Shown here piece after piece: positions 24,506 to 31,784 of a stretch of DNA of 40,632 bases. This stretch comes from Lachnospiraceae bacterium. GTDB lineage: Bacteria > Bacillota > Clostridia > Lachnospirales > Lachnospiraceae. A program made the translations under genes and the position numbers. Every line of letters starts with the position of its first letter. Position 1 is the first letter of the stretch. The notes beneath the pieces were generated by a model. The model searched no databases. It was not told where the DNA came from and saw only the letters and a list, made by a program, of their open reading frames with translations. The stretch is from NCBI GenBank assembly GCA_017397645.1, contig JAFQIE010000032.1, positions 1-40,632 on the forward strand, in the 5' to 3' direction.

Positions 24506-24561
24506 AACTTTTTCCTCCTGTTATAGTTTGTTGTTTTGCTTGTTTTTATTTTTTTAGCCTG

Positions 24562-24897
24562 TTAGATTTCCTGAATTGTTTTTTGATCCAGGGTTTCTAT
24601 CGGCTGTTCGCTCATAAATCTGCTTGCACTTAAGTTGACAAGTCTGATGATTTCTTCGTGGGGATTGGCAATCACACCATGTGCCACAGGCTTTTTAACG
24701 GTCTTTTTCAGTGCGGTTTCCACTGCTTCCGTCACCGCCGCCACGTCGCCTTTGACAATAATGGTTACCAAACGACCACCCATTTTTCTCTCCCAGGTAG
24801 CCAACTGCACTCCGGCTGTTTTACACATAATATCCAGAGCGTCTATCGCGGGGACTACACCGGAAACTTCAATTAAGCCTAATGAAATATTGCTCAT
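24562..24897 (-). CDS. Divergent BMC-H shell protein with C-terminal tail
   Basis: A 111-residue single BMC-domain protein (SNISLGLIEVSGVVPAIDAL, GRLVTIIVKGDVAAV) with a pore loop RKMGGR that differs from the two PduA-like neighbours, and about 20 extra residues at the C-terminus (SASRFMSEQPIETLDQKTIQ). The tail resembles the short extensions that some minor BMC-H proteins use to bind partners, and it is predicted partly helical. It may be a minor facet component with a different pore. It sits between the two near-identical BMC-H genes. Confidence 0.9.
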   Translation of the reverse strand: MSNISLGLIEVSGVVPAIDALDIMCKTAGVQLATWERKMGGRLVTIIVKGDVAAVTEAVETALKKTVKKPVAHGVIANPHEEIIRLVNLSASRFMSEQPIETLDQKTIQEI

Positions 24898-24921
24898 TTT
24901 CCGGCTCCTTTTCTGATTTAA

Positions 24922-25197
24922 TTAGATGCGGGGAAGAATCTTCTCAACATCATTATGAGGACGGGGAATTACATGAGCTGCTACCAACTCACCCAATCTG
25001 CTTGCAGCTGCGGAACCGCTCTCAACAGAAGCCTTTACTGCTCCCACATCGCCGCGAACCATAACGGTTACCAGACCGGAACCGATCTTTTCTGTTCCTA
25101 CCAATACAACTTCTGCAGACTTGGTCATTGCATCAGCTGCCTCGATAGCTGCTGTCAAACCTCTTGTTTCTACCATTCCTAATGCTTCCTGTGCCAT
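24922..25197 (-). CDS. Hexameric shell protein (BMC-H, PduA/PduJ type), copy 1
   Basis: A 91-residue canonical BMC-H protein ([52 protein letters not shown]) expected to form the bulk facet hexamers with small polar pores that admit diol or aldehyde substrates. It differs from copy 2 (24227-24505) at a minority of positions. A strong ribosome site (AAAGGAGAAC) precedes ATG 25197. Confidence 0.94.
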   Translation of the reverse strand: MAQEALGMVETRGLTAAIEAADAMTKSAEVVLVGTEKIGSGLVTVMVRGDVGAVKASVESGSAAASRLGELVAAHVIPRPHNDVEKILPRI

Positions 25198-25247
25198 AAT
25201 GTTCTCCTTTCATTCAGGCAAAATATAATTTTGATTAGCTTCATTTA

Positions 25248-25562
25248 TTATTTTTTGTCAAAAGCGTTCAGCTTCAACATTTTCTCTGTATCTTCGGTAG
25301 GCCTTGGGATGATGTGTTTCTGCACAACACCGGTGACTTCCTTTGCAACCGCCTCAGCGGCTTCCATAGCTGCCTCCACTGCTGCAACACTGCCTCGAAA
25401 CTTCACTGTCACCAAATTGGGAACTGCAAGTGTCTCGGCTTTTGCAGGCTTGTTTTTGTCGAAGGTTTCTATCGTCACATCTGCTGCTTTACAGCCGGCA
25501 TCTGCTGCCATAAAGGCACACACCAGACCATACACCTCTAACAGTCCTACTGCTTGTTCCAT
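25248..25562 (-). CDS. BMC-H shell protein with a pore-side insertion
   Basis: A 104-residue BMC-domain protein (EQAVGLLEVYGLVCAFMAAD, NLVTVKFRGSVAAVEAAM, HIIPRPTEDTEKM). Compared with the PduA-like copies it has about 12 extra residues (DKNKPAKAETLAVPN region, about 36-50) before the strand that lines the pore, as in PduK- or EutK-unlike minor variants and some CsoS1-like proteins. The insertion would alter the pore or the concave face. It is the first of the four BMC-H genes and follows the alcohol dehydrogenase gene by 26 bases. Confidence 0.9.
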   Translation of the reverse strand: MEQAVGLLEVYGLVCAFMAADAGCKAADVTIETFDKNKPAKAETLAVPNLVTVKFRGSVAAVEAAMEAAEAVAKEVTGVVQKHIIPRPTEDTEKMLKLNAFDKK

Positions 25563-25588
25563 AGATTCCTCTTTTCCGCACCTACAGA

Positions 25589-26788
25589 CTATTTATTGAT
25601 GATGGCAATCTTGAGTCCGCTCATCGCCAAATTGGTCTTCAATGCTTCGTTAATCTCTTCCAAAGGATAGGTATGGGTTACTAGCTTCTCCACGGGAATA
25701 CCCATTCTCTTTGCACTCTTCAAGAAATCAAAAGTGGTTACATAATCTCTCAAGGTGTATACCCAAGAACCAACGGTTGTGATTTCTTTGGAGCAGATAT
25801 CAAAGTGAGGATTGATGGTTGCATCTCCACCATTGATGAAGAAGCCCAATTCACATAAACCGCCGCCGTTACGGATGAACTTGTAAATATTTGCGTGTGC
25901 GATAGGGGAACCGGTACACTGGAATGCAAAATCTGCCAAATGTCCGCCAAGCTGGTCTGCAACCGCTCCTGCCAATGCTTCAATTCCTTTGTGGTCCTTG
26001 AAGTTTACAGAGCCGGAAGCGCCCATTTCCTTCGCAAAGTCAAGTCTCTTCTGCTCACCGTCTACAGCAATGATGTTGTTGATACCCATGGTTCTTAATA
26101 CTGCGATACAAATCAAACCGATGGGACCACATCCCTGTACTACCACTCTGCTGTTGAAACGCAGAATTCCGGTGGTCTTTGCTCTCTCCACTGCGTGAAT
26201 CAAAACCGCGCAGGGCTCGATCAAGATTCTGGAAGTCAAATCCAGGTCGCTTACATTAAATACGGAAGATCCTTTTCTGATTACCAGGTAATCTGCGAAC
26301 CAACCATTCAGGTGAATGTTGTCGTCGGGAAGCAGTCCGTAAATGTCTGCATGACCTACATTCTGTTTATTTAAGTCGAACATCGTGATTTCAGGATCAT
26401 CGCCAAAGATTACGGAAGTAACGATCTTGTCGCCCACCTTCAAATCCTTTCCGGTGCTGTCCTTCTTCACATTTTTACCCATCTTTACGATTTCACCGGT
26501 ACCCTCATGACCGAGAACTACGGGAATCATACCGAAGGGATCGCGCTTGAACTCGTGTGCGTCTGTACCACAGATACCACAGCCTTCTACTTTTACCAGG
26601 ATATCGTCATCGCCGATTTCGGGGATGGGGTATTCCTGAATTTCGAATTTTTCAAGCTCTGTCAGCATTGCAACACGTGCTGTCTTGGGAATACCTGCCG
26701 GTGATACGCTGGGAGCCGCCGGAGTCTTACCTTCCAAGTTTGCGAGCACTTGTTTCACAATTTCTTCAATTTGTGCTGTACTTGCCAT
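25589..26788 (-). CDS. Zinc-type MDR alcohol dehydrogenase with encapsulation peptide
   Basis: A 399-residue medium-chain dehydrogenase. Residues 1-20 (ASTAQIEEIVKQVLANLEG) are an amphipathic encapsulation helix, followed by a Pro/Ala linker. The catalytic zinc ligands are in GCGICGTDAHEF and GHEGTGE, and the NAD-binding GCGPIG is at about 224-229. The usual structural-zinc loop with four Cys is absent; that stretch reads FGDDPEITMFDLNKQNVGH. Inside the compartment it should reduce an aldehyde (propanal or L-lactaldehyde) with NADH made by the aldehyde dehydrogenase, keeping the cofactor pool balanced. It stands where other loci carry iron-type PduQ. The substrate is inferred from context. 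Confidence 0.88.
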   Translation of the reverse strand: MASTAQIEEIVKQVLANLEGKTPAAPSVSPAGIPKTARVAMLTELEKFEIQEYPIPEIGDDDILVKVEGCGICGTDAHEFKRDPFGMIPVVLGHEGTGEIVKMGKNVKKDSTGKDLKVGDKIVTSVIFGDDPEITMFDLNKQNVGHADIYGLLPDDNIHLNGWFADYLVIRKGSSVFNVSDLDLTSRILIEPCAVLIHAVERAKTTGILRFNSRVVVQGCGPIGLICIAVLRTMGINNIIAVDGEQKRLDFAKEMGASGSVNFKDHKGIEALAGAVADQLGGHLADFAFQCTGSPIAHANIYKFIRNGGGLCELGFFINGGDATINPHFDICSKEITTVGSWVYTLRDYVTTFDFLKSAKRMGIPVEKLVTHTYPLEEINEALKTNLAMSGLKIAIINK

Positions 26789-26818
26789 CTCTATTCTCCT
26801 TTCTTTATCTTCGTTGTT

Positions 26819-28207
26819 TTATCTGATGCAGAGGCTGTCGGACATGACACACCTTCTGCTCTTTGTAAAGGATTTGGTACTGGTCAGTCCCTCACCGGTA
26901 CGGCTGGCAATGGTAAAGGTACAATAGCCTTCGCCACCGAATCCCAATGCCGCATAGGAAGGGGCATTCTTTACGAGGATGGCAGTATCAATTTCCTTTG
27001 CATACTTGGTTATGTTATCTATGTTCTTGGAGTGGATGTGTGCGGAATGGCGGTTGCCATGCTCCAACCACACTGCCTTCTCAATGGCATCGTCGATATC
27101 CTTTGCTCTGACCATACCTAAAATGGGCATCATCAACTCTTCTGAAATCAACGGATGCTCTTTCTCGCCTTCAAATACGATACAGCGGATGTTATCAGGA
27201 ACCGTTACCCCAATCATACCTAGCAAGGTCTTGGCATCACGGCCAACGCACTTTCTATTCAGTCCTTTAGGCGTGATCACAGTTTCTGCCAGTTTATCCA
27301 ATTCCTCTTTGGAAGCCAGATAACAACCCTGCTCCTCCACCATATATTTCATCAACTGGTCAGCAATGCTGTCCACTGCAACGATCTCTTTTTCTGCAAT
27401 ACAGGGCAGGTTGTTGTCAAAGGTACATCCGTTGACAATGTCTTCAGCTGCCTTTCTGATGTCTGCAGTTTCGTCTACCAGTGCAGGAGGGTTACCTGCA
27501 CCTGCACCGATGCCTCTCTTTCCGGAGGAAAGCACTGCAGTTACTACTCCGGGGCCACCGGTTGCCGCAATCAGAGGGATATCAGGATGTTTCATCATAA
27601 TATTGCTGGAATCCAATGTAGGCTTTGCCACGGTACATGCCACATTGTCAGGGCCACCGGCTTCTATGGATGCCTCGTTGATTAAGTTCAACGCGTAGAT
27701 GGAAGTCTTAATCGCCTGAGGATGGGGGTTGAATACCACAGTGTTGCCCGCCGCGATCATACCGATGGAATTACAGATAACTGTTTCGCTGGGGTTCGTA
27801 CAAGGGGTGATGGCACCGATGACACCAAAGGGACCCATCTCTATCAAGGTCAATCCTCTGTCGCCGGACCATGCGGTGGTATGTAAATCCTCCGTACCGG
27901 GGGTTTTGTCTGCCACAAGGTGATGTTTTAAAATCTTGTGTCCCACATTTCCCATACCGGTTTCATTCACGCCCATTCTGGCAAGAACTTCTGCGTTCTC
28001 ACGGGTCTTTCTACGAATGTTTGTGATAATCTGTTCTCTTTGGTCCAAGGACATTCTGCGCACAATTGCCTGAGCTTTTTTAGCTGCTGCGATGGCTTCG
28101 TTCATATCGTTGAATACGCCATGACTTTTCTGCACATCGTCTTCTATCTGCATCTTGGCCATTACTTCCTGTACAATTTCTTGAACCAGATTTTCATTTA
28201 CAAGCAC
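26819..28207 (-). CDS. pduP: CoA-acylating aldehyde dehydrogenase (PduP/EutE type)
   Basis: A 462-residue enzyme that oxidises propanal or lactaldehyde to the acyl-CoA with NAD and CoA. The N-terminal helix LVNENLVQEIVQEVMAKMQI is the encapsulation peptide, followed by a linker and a second amphipathic helix. Catalytic motifs include GPFGVIGAITPCTNPSET, VFNPHP and the nucleophile in FDNNLPCIAEKE. The start is GTG 28207, two bases after the upstream stop, with GAGGAGG seven bases before it. It is the central enzyme of the compartment; its aldehyde comes from the aldolase directly (lactaldehyde) or from a dehydratase not encoded here. Confidence 0.93.
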   Translation of the reverse strand: MLVNENLVQEIVQEVMAKMQIEDDVQKSHGVFNDMNEAIAAAKKAQAIVRRMSLDQREQIITNIRRKTRENAEVLARMGVNETGMGNVGHKILKHHLVADKTPGTEDLHTTAWSGDRGLTLIEMGPFGVIGAITPCTNPSETVICNSIGMIAAGNTVVFNPHPQAIKTSIYALNLINEASIEAGGPDNVACTVAKPTLDSSNIMMKHPDIPLIAATGGPGVVTAVLSSGKRGIGAGAGNPPALVDETADIRKAAEDIVNGCTFDNNLPCIAEKEIVAVDSIADQLMKYMVEEQGCYLASKEELDKLAETVITPKGLNRKCVGRDAKTLLGMIGVTVPDNIRCIVFEGEKEHPLISEELMMPILGMVRAKDIDDAIEKAVWLEHGNRHSAHIHSKNIDNITKYAKEIDTAILVKNAPSYAALGFGGEGYCTFTIASRTGEGLTSTKSFTKSRRCVMSDSLCIR

Positions 28208-28209
28208 GT

Positions 28210-28737
28210 CTATACCTCCTCAAATATATTTTTTCCATACTGTGCCAACTCCAAATCCTGGGCTGCACTGCCTCCGCTGACGCCGATGGCTCCGAGGATC
28301 ACTCCGTTCTTCTTCAGAAGCTCTCCGCCTCCGAAAATCACTAGTTTCCCTCCGTTGGTAAACTGTATGCCGTACAGACTTTCACCCGGCTGGCTGAGTT
28401 TACCTAACTCCTCCGTGGACATCTTGAACGCTATGGATGTATATGTCTTATTTACTGCAATATCAAAACTTCCGATATAGGCTCCGTCCATGCAGTGCAC
28501 GGCAATGGGTCTGCCTGCCGCATCCGAAACTGCCGTCACTACGGCAAGTCCCATCTGAGATGCTTTTTGTTCCACTCTTTCGATGAGTTTCACCGCTTTT
28601 CCCAGCGGCAGTGCCACCTGCACGGGCTGCGGTGTTCCGCTTGCCTGCGAATTGCTCACATTTGCCGGAATTCCTTCGCGGTTTTCCACAGTTTCAAGCA
28701 CCTGACGGACGATTCTTTCTATTTCTGTTCTTTCCAT
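28210..28737 (-). CDS. GlcG/HbpS-like protein (PduO C-terminal type) with targeting helix
   Basis: A 175-residue protein. Residues 1-20 (MERTEIERIVRQVLETVEN) match the encapsulation helices of the neighbouring enzymes. A linker rich in Ser/Gln/Pro follows, then a GlcG/HbpS (DUF336) domain of about 135 residues (LAVVTAVSDAAGRPIAVHCM, FKMSTEELG, FTNGGKLVIFGGG, GAIGVSGGSAAQD). In PduO this domain binds heme; the ATP:cobalamin adenosyltransferase part of PduO is absent here, as expected for a B12-free system. The role inside the lumen is unknown. It is tightly coupled to the aldehyde dehydrogenase gene. Confidence 0.88.
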   Translation of the reverse strand: MERTEIERIVRQVLETVENREGIPANVSNSQASGTPQPVQVALPLGKAVKLIERVEQKASQMGLAVVTAVSDAAGRPIAVHCMDGAYIGSFDIAVNKTYTSIAFKMSTEELGKLSQPGESLYGIQFTNGGKLVIFGGGELLKKNGVILGAIGVSGGSAAQDLELAQYGKNIFEEV

Positions 28738-28786
28738 GTCAGTCTCCTGAATATGTATTCAGCCGCATGGCCACAGTTGCCGGTAA

Positions 28787-29644
28787 TTACTTATTCAACT
28801 GCTCCATGACTTTCTTGGTGATATCTGCTACCAATGCATCGATAGGTTCGCCGCCCTGACCGTGCCCTCCGCAACTTCCGTCGCCGTGGCATTCGCCCTT
28901 GCCGGATTCGTGGCCACAGGTGCAGTTTCCACCGCAGGAATGGCAGCTGGGCTTGCCTGCCTGCTCATTGGGACAAAGATTTGCAGGATGACGTCCTGTC
29001 ATACCGAACTGTCTTCTGATTTCATACAAATCTTCTACCTGCTGAGGAGTGAACTCCTTGGGACCGCCAAGCATCTTGGACTGATAGAGCAACTGTGCGT
29101 AGAACTCCACGGATTCCATCTTCAAATATGCACTGAGTAGGGAATCAGAGTAGGTCAATGCACCGTGATTTTCCAAAAGCACTGCGTCAAAATGCTGTAC
29201 ATACTCAGATACTGCATCCGGAATCTCCATAGTAGAAGGTCTGCCGTACTTTGCAATGGGCACACAGCCAAGTGCGATAACCGCTTCGGGCATGATGGGC
29301 TGTGTCAAGGGAATACCTGCAATGGCAAAGCTGGTAGCATATACGGGATGTGCATGTACCACTGCTCTAACGTCCGGTCTTTCCTCGTATACTCTCATAT
29401 GCATCTTGATTTCAGAGGAAGGCTTAAATTTGCCATTTGCGGAGATCACATTTCCCTTTGCATCTACTTTACATATGTATTCAGGGGTCATAAATCCTTT
29501 GGATACACCGGTGGGTGTGCAAAGGAATTCATTATCACTTATTTTTACCGAAATATTTCCGTCATTGGCAGCCACCATGTTTCTATTGTAGATTCTCTTA
29601 CCAATGTCACAGATTTGTTTTTTAATTTCAAATTCGTTTACCAT
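28787..29644 (-). CDS. fucA: Class II fuculose/rhamnulose-1-phosphate aldolase, BMC-targeted
   Basis: A 285-residue zinc aldolase that cleaves L-fuculose- or L-rhamnulose-1-phosphate to DHAP and L-lactaldehyde. Catalytic-domain motifs are NDGNISVKI, TPTGVSKG, PSSEIKMH, the zinc site VHAHPVYAT (about 98-106) with the third His in LENHGAL (about 159). From about residue 213 there is an unusual linker of about 50 residues holding seven Cys and four His (SCHSCGG, CTCGHE, ECHGDGSCGGHG), ending in an encapsulation helix (IDALVADITKKVMEQLNK). Ordinary FucA is about 215 residues. This is the only aldolase gene in the window and must serve rhaA/rhaB. Confidence 0.92.
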   Translation of the reverse strand: MVNEFEIKKQICDIGKRIYNRNMVAANDGNISVKISDNEFLCTPTGVSKGFMTPEYICKVDAKGNVISANGKFKPSSEIKMHMRVYEERPDVRAVVHAHPVYATSFAIAGIPLTQPIMPEAVIALGCVPIAKYGRPSTMEIPDAVSEYVQHFDAVLLENHGALTYSDSLLSAYLKMESVEFYAQLLYQSKMLGGPKEFTPQQVEDLYEIRRQFGMTGRHPANLCPNEQAGKPSCHSCGGNCTCGHESGKGECHGDGSCGGHGQGGEPIDALVADITKKVMEQLNK

Positions 29645-29721
29645 CTTTACTCTCCTCTTTCCATTTATCTCATACCGTTCTTGCGGTTGTTTTGCGTTTT
29701 TGCAGTGGCTTTTTTATCCGG

Positions 29722-30192
29722 TTAAGCTTTTGTATTCCGAAGTTCTTGTATTGAAGTTTTCACTTTCGGCACCTGTAAATAATCCAAGATACCATCCACG
29801 CCCTCTCCGGTGTGGGAGTCTACATAAAAGATTGTGTCGCAACCGGCGTTTTTCAACCACAATGTGGCCATGGGGATGTTTGCCTTTGGATCATTAATCT
29901 TTGTGACGATTCCGATGACCTCACGATTCACCATGCAAGTGATGTTCGGTGGAAACAATGTATAGGGTTCCGTGGCAGAAACCAACAGACCTACCACGTC
30001 CGCCTCATATGCATATAGTGCCAAAGCGTATCCCAAATGCTTTGTCTGCGCATATTCTCCAGGAGTGTCAATCAACACATCATTATAATGAATATATTGC
30101 GTTTTATAATATTCTACTTTCTGGCCGGACAGAGCCTGCTTCAATGTAGTCTTGCCCGCTTCGCTTCGGCCAACTAAAATGAGTTTCTTCAT
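29722..30192 (-). CDS. EutP/PduV-type small GTPase-like protein
   Basis: A 156-residue Ras-like P-loop protein: Walker A GRSEAGKTT (about 8-16), DTPGEY (G3, about 43-48), and VTKIND as the G4 element (usually NKxD, here TKxN-like). EutP/PduV proteins are associated with microcompartment placement on filaments or with acetate-kinase activity in some species; the role here is open. Tight coupling to the EutS-type shell gene (30 bases) is standard for Eut/Pdu loci. Confidence 0.9.
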   Translation of the reverse strand: MKKLILVGRSEAGKTTLKQALSGQKVEYYKTQYIHYNDVLIDTPGEYAQTKHLGYALALYAYEADVVGLLVSATEPYTLFPPNITCMVNREVIGIVTKINDPKANIPMATLWLKNAGCDTIFYVDSHTGEGVDGILDYLQVPKVKTSIQELRNTKA

Positions 30193-30222
30193 AATATATG
30201 TACCCGACGATTATGCACCGCG

Positions 30223-30591
30223 TTAGGTCCTGGTCATGGGGCAAACGGTATATTTCAGTTCTTCCTGCACATAATCCAAAATAGCCTGCTCGGAAGCTTC
30301 CACCTCGGACACCGTACCAGTGATAATCAGGGAACCACTGAATCTGTCCACAAAGCCTAAATCTATGGAAGCCGACTTCATCGCCACGTCCGCCATAATA
30401 ATGGCTGTCTCTGCAGGGGAAACGGTCATGATCCCAATCGCTGCCCTAGCGTAATCTATCGCCGGATTCAGTCCTAACTTCTCGTAGAGAATGGGCTCCG
30501 GACTCGCTATAATGTGGGCCAGGGTAATCTGTTTACCGGGCACCAACTCTTGTACAATTCTTGCTTTATTTTTGTCGTCGAGCCAGTCCAT
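30223..30591 (-). CDS. Permuted BMC-H shell protein (EutS/PduU type)
   Basis: A 122-residue circularly permuted BMC-domain protein: KQITLAHIIASP near the N-terminus forms the characteristic beta-barrel cap on the hexamer face, followed by IGIMTVSPAETAIIMAD and SGSLIITGTVSEVEAS. The start is ATG 30591 with GGAGG five bases before it; the in-frame TTG at 30603 overlaps this site. It is the first gene after the strong promoter and so leads the compartment operon. In PduU the capped face binds an encapsulation-like helix. Confidence 0.92.
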   Translation of the reverse strand: MDWLDDKNKARIVQELVPGKQITLAHIIASPEPILYEKLGLNPAIDYARAAIGIMTVSPAETAIIMADVAMKSASIDLGFVDRFSGSLIITGTVSEVEASEQAILDYVQEELKYTVCPMTRT

Positions 30592-30640
30592 TACTTCCTC
30601 CAAACTTGAATTTAAGCCCTTTTTTGCATTCTTGTCTATT

Positions 30641-30669
30641 AGTATAGACCTTTATGCTGTAATTGTCAA
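30641..30669 (-). promoter_or_regulatory. Promoter of the microcompartment operon
   Basis: On the minus strand, TTGACA (30669-30664), exactly 17 bases, then TATACT (30646-30641): almost perfect consensus. The start of the EutS-type gene is about 50 bases downstream. Just upstream lies a very A-rich stretch (about 30680-30780) with three TTGATT words on the plus strand at 30701, 30711 and 30745, candidates for DeoR-type operators or UP elements. Nothing else is visible in 30604-30906. Confidence 0.88.
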
Positions 30670-30906
30670 TCGGATATATGCGTTTTTTTGTGGATTTGTT
30701 TTGATTCTTTTTGATTTTATATTTGTATTGTATTTGGTTTTATGTTGATTTTTTTGCTCAAATTTATCCCTTTTTCATTGCATTCAGACAAGTGGTTGTG
30801 GTAAAATGTATTCAAGTATTGCCACGCGCACTAGATAATGTGGTTGGCAATTCCCACAAAACACAACAGCGGATTGTGGAATTCCACAGGAAGGAACAAC
30901 ACCCAT

Positions 30907-31617
30907 ATGATGCCATCTTCCACTCCCCCAATTTCATATTTGAGCGAAGACTGGCATGTACACAGCATTGCCAGCGGGCACGGCACTTTAGATAGCATCA
31001 CCGACATTGCCAGAGAGGCCGCAAAGCGCGGTATGAAGCTGATTGGTATCAGCGATCACGGTCCCGCCACCTTGGGTGGCACCGCACTCTCCTATTTCAG
31101 AAGCCTGCCCCTGTGCGAGCCCAGGCGCTTTGGCGTAGAACTGCGCTATGGTGCAGAAGCTAATATCTTGGATGGCAATGGTTCACTGGATATTCCTGAC
31201 GAGATTTTAGAGAAGTTGGATTATTGTATTGTGAGTATGCATCGCCCTATTTATAAAGGAAGTGAAAGCACAGTAAACACCCACGCCTACATTCAAGCCA
31301 TGTCCCACCCCAAGGTGAAGATTCTTGGGCACTGCGATGACGGACGGTTCTCCGTGGATTATGATGAATTGGTAAGGGCAGCCACGGCCATGGGCGTAAC
31401 TCCGGAATTAAATAATGTTTCCCTTTCTCCCGACAGTTACAGATTAAACTGCCGCGCTAACGCCACCCGCTTATTGGAAGCCTGCGCAAAATACAATTGC
31501 CCCATCCTGCTGTCCAGTGATAGCCACGGCAGAAAACATATTGGAGAAGTAGCATATGCAATGGAATTGGTTAAGGAAACCGGATTTCCCCTGACATTAA
31601 TAAAGAACCTCCCGTGA
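30907..31617 (+). CDS. PHP-domain phosphoesterase (YcdX/histidinol-phosphatase-like)
   Basis: A 236-residue protein with the PHP metal-binding motifs in order: DWHVHSIASGHGT (two His), ISDHGPA, EANIL, the His in VSMHRPIY, GHCDDGRF and SSDSHGRK near the end. This is the YcdX-type order expected for a trinuclear metal phosphoesterase. The substrate is unknown. I start at ATG 30907, which has AGGAAGGA about 12 bases ahead; an in-frame ATG at 30838 has no ribosome site. It is divergent from the compartment operon and followed by a hairpin terminator at its stop codon. Confidence 0.87.
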   Translation: MMPSSTPPISYLSEDWHVHSIASGHGTLDSITDIAREAAKRGMKLIGISDHGPATLGGTALSYFRSLPLCEPRRFGVELRYGAEANILDGNGSLDIPDEILEKLDYCIVSMHRPIYKGSESTVNTHAYIQAMSHPKVKILGHCDDGRFSVDYDELVRAATAMGVTPELNNVSLSPDSYRLNCRANATRLLEACAKYNCPILLSSDSHGRKHIGEVAYAMELVKETGFPLTLIKNLP

Positions 31618-31630
31618 TGGGAGGTTCTTT
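31602..31630. terminator. Hairpin at the end of the PHP gene
   Basis: AAAGAACCTCCC pairs perfectly with GGGAGGTTCTTT around a GTGA(T) loop that contains the TGA stop codon of the PHP gene. The T run after it is short, so it may act as a weak or bidirectional terminator. Confidence 0.75.
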
Positions 31631-31650
31631 ACTAGTTTCTGTTGGAGTTT

Positions 31651-31771
31651 TTTCGCGTTTTATTGGAATTCCTGCGTTTTGAGGGGAGTTTTCTGCATTT
31701 TGATGGGAATTTTCTGCACTTTGATGGAAGTTTTCTGCACTTTGGTGGGAGTTTTCTGCTTTCCCTTGGGA
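31651..31771. repeat. 21-bp tandem repeat
   Basis: Five to six degenerate 21-bp units of the form GGAGTTTTCTGCACTTTGATG; the core CTGC recurs exactly 21 bases apart at 31672, 31693, 31714, 31735 and 31756. It immediately precedes the 53-bp-period array. On the minus strand it would read as (AENSHQS)n within an ORF that has no ribosome site, so I treat it as non-coding. Confidence 0.85.
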
Positions 31772-31784
31772 ATATTCGTTGCTT

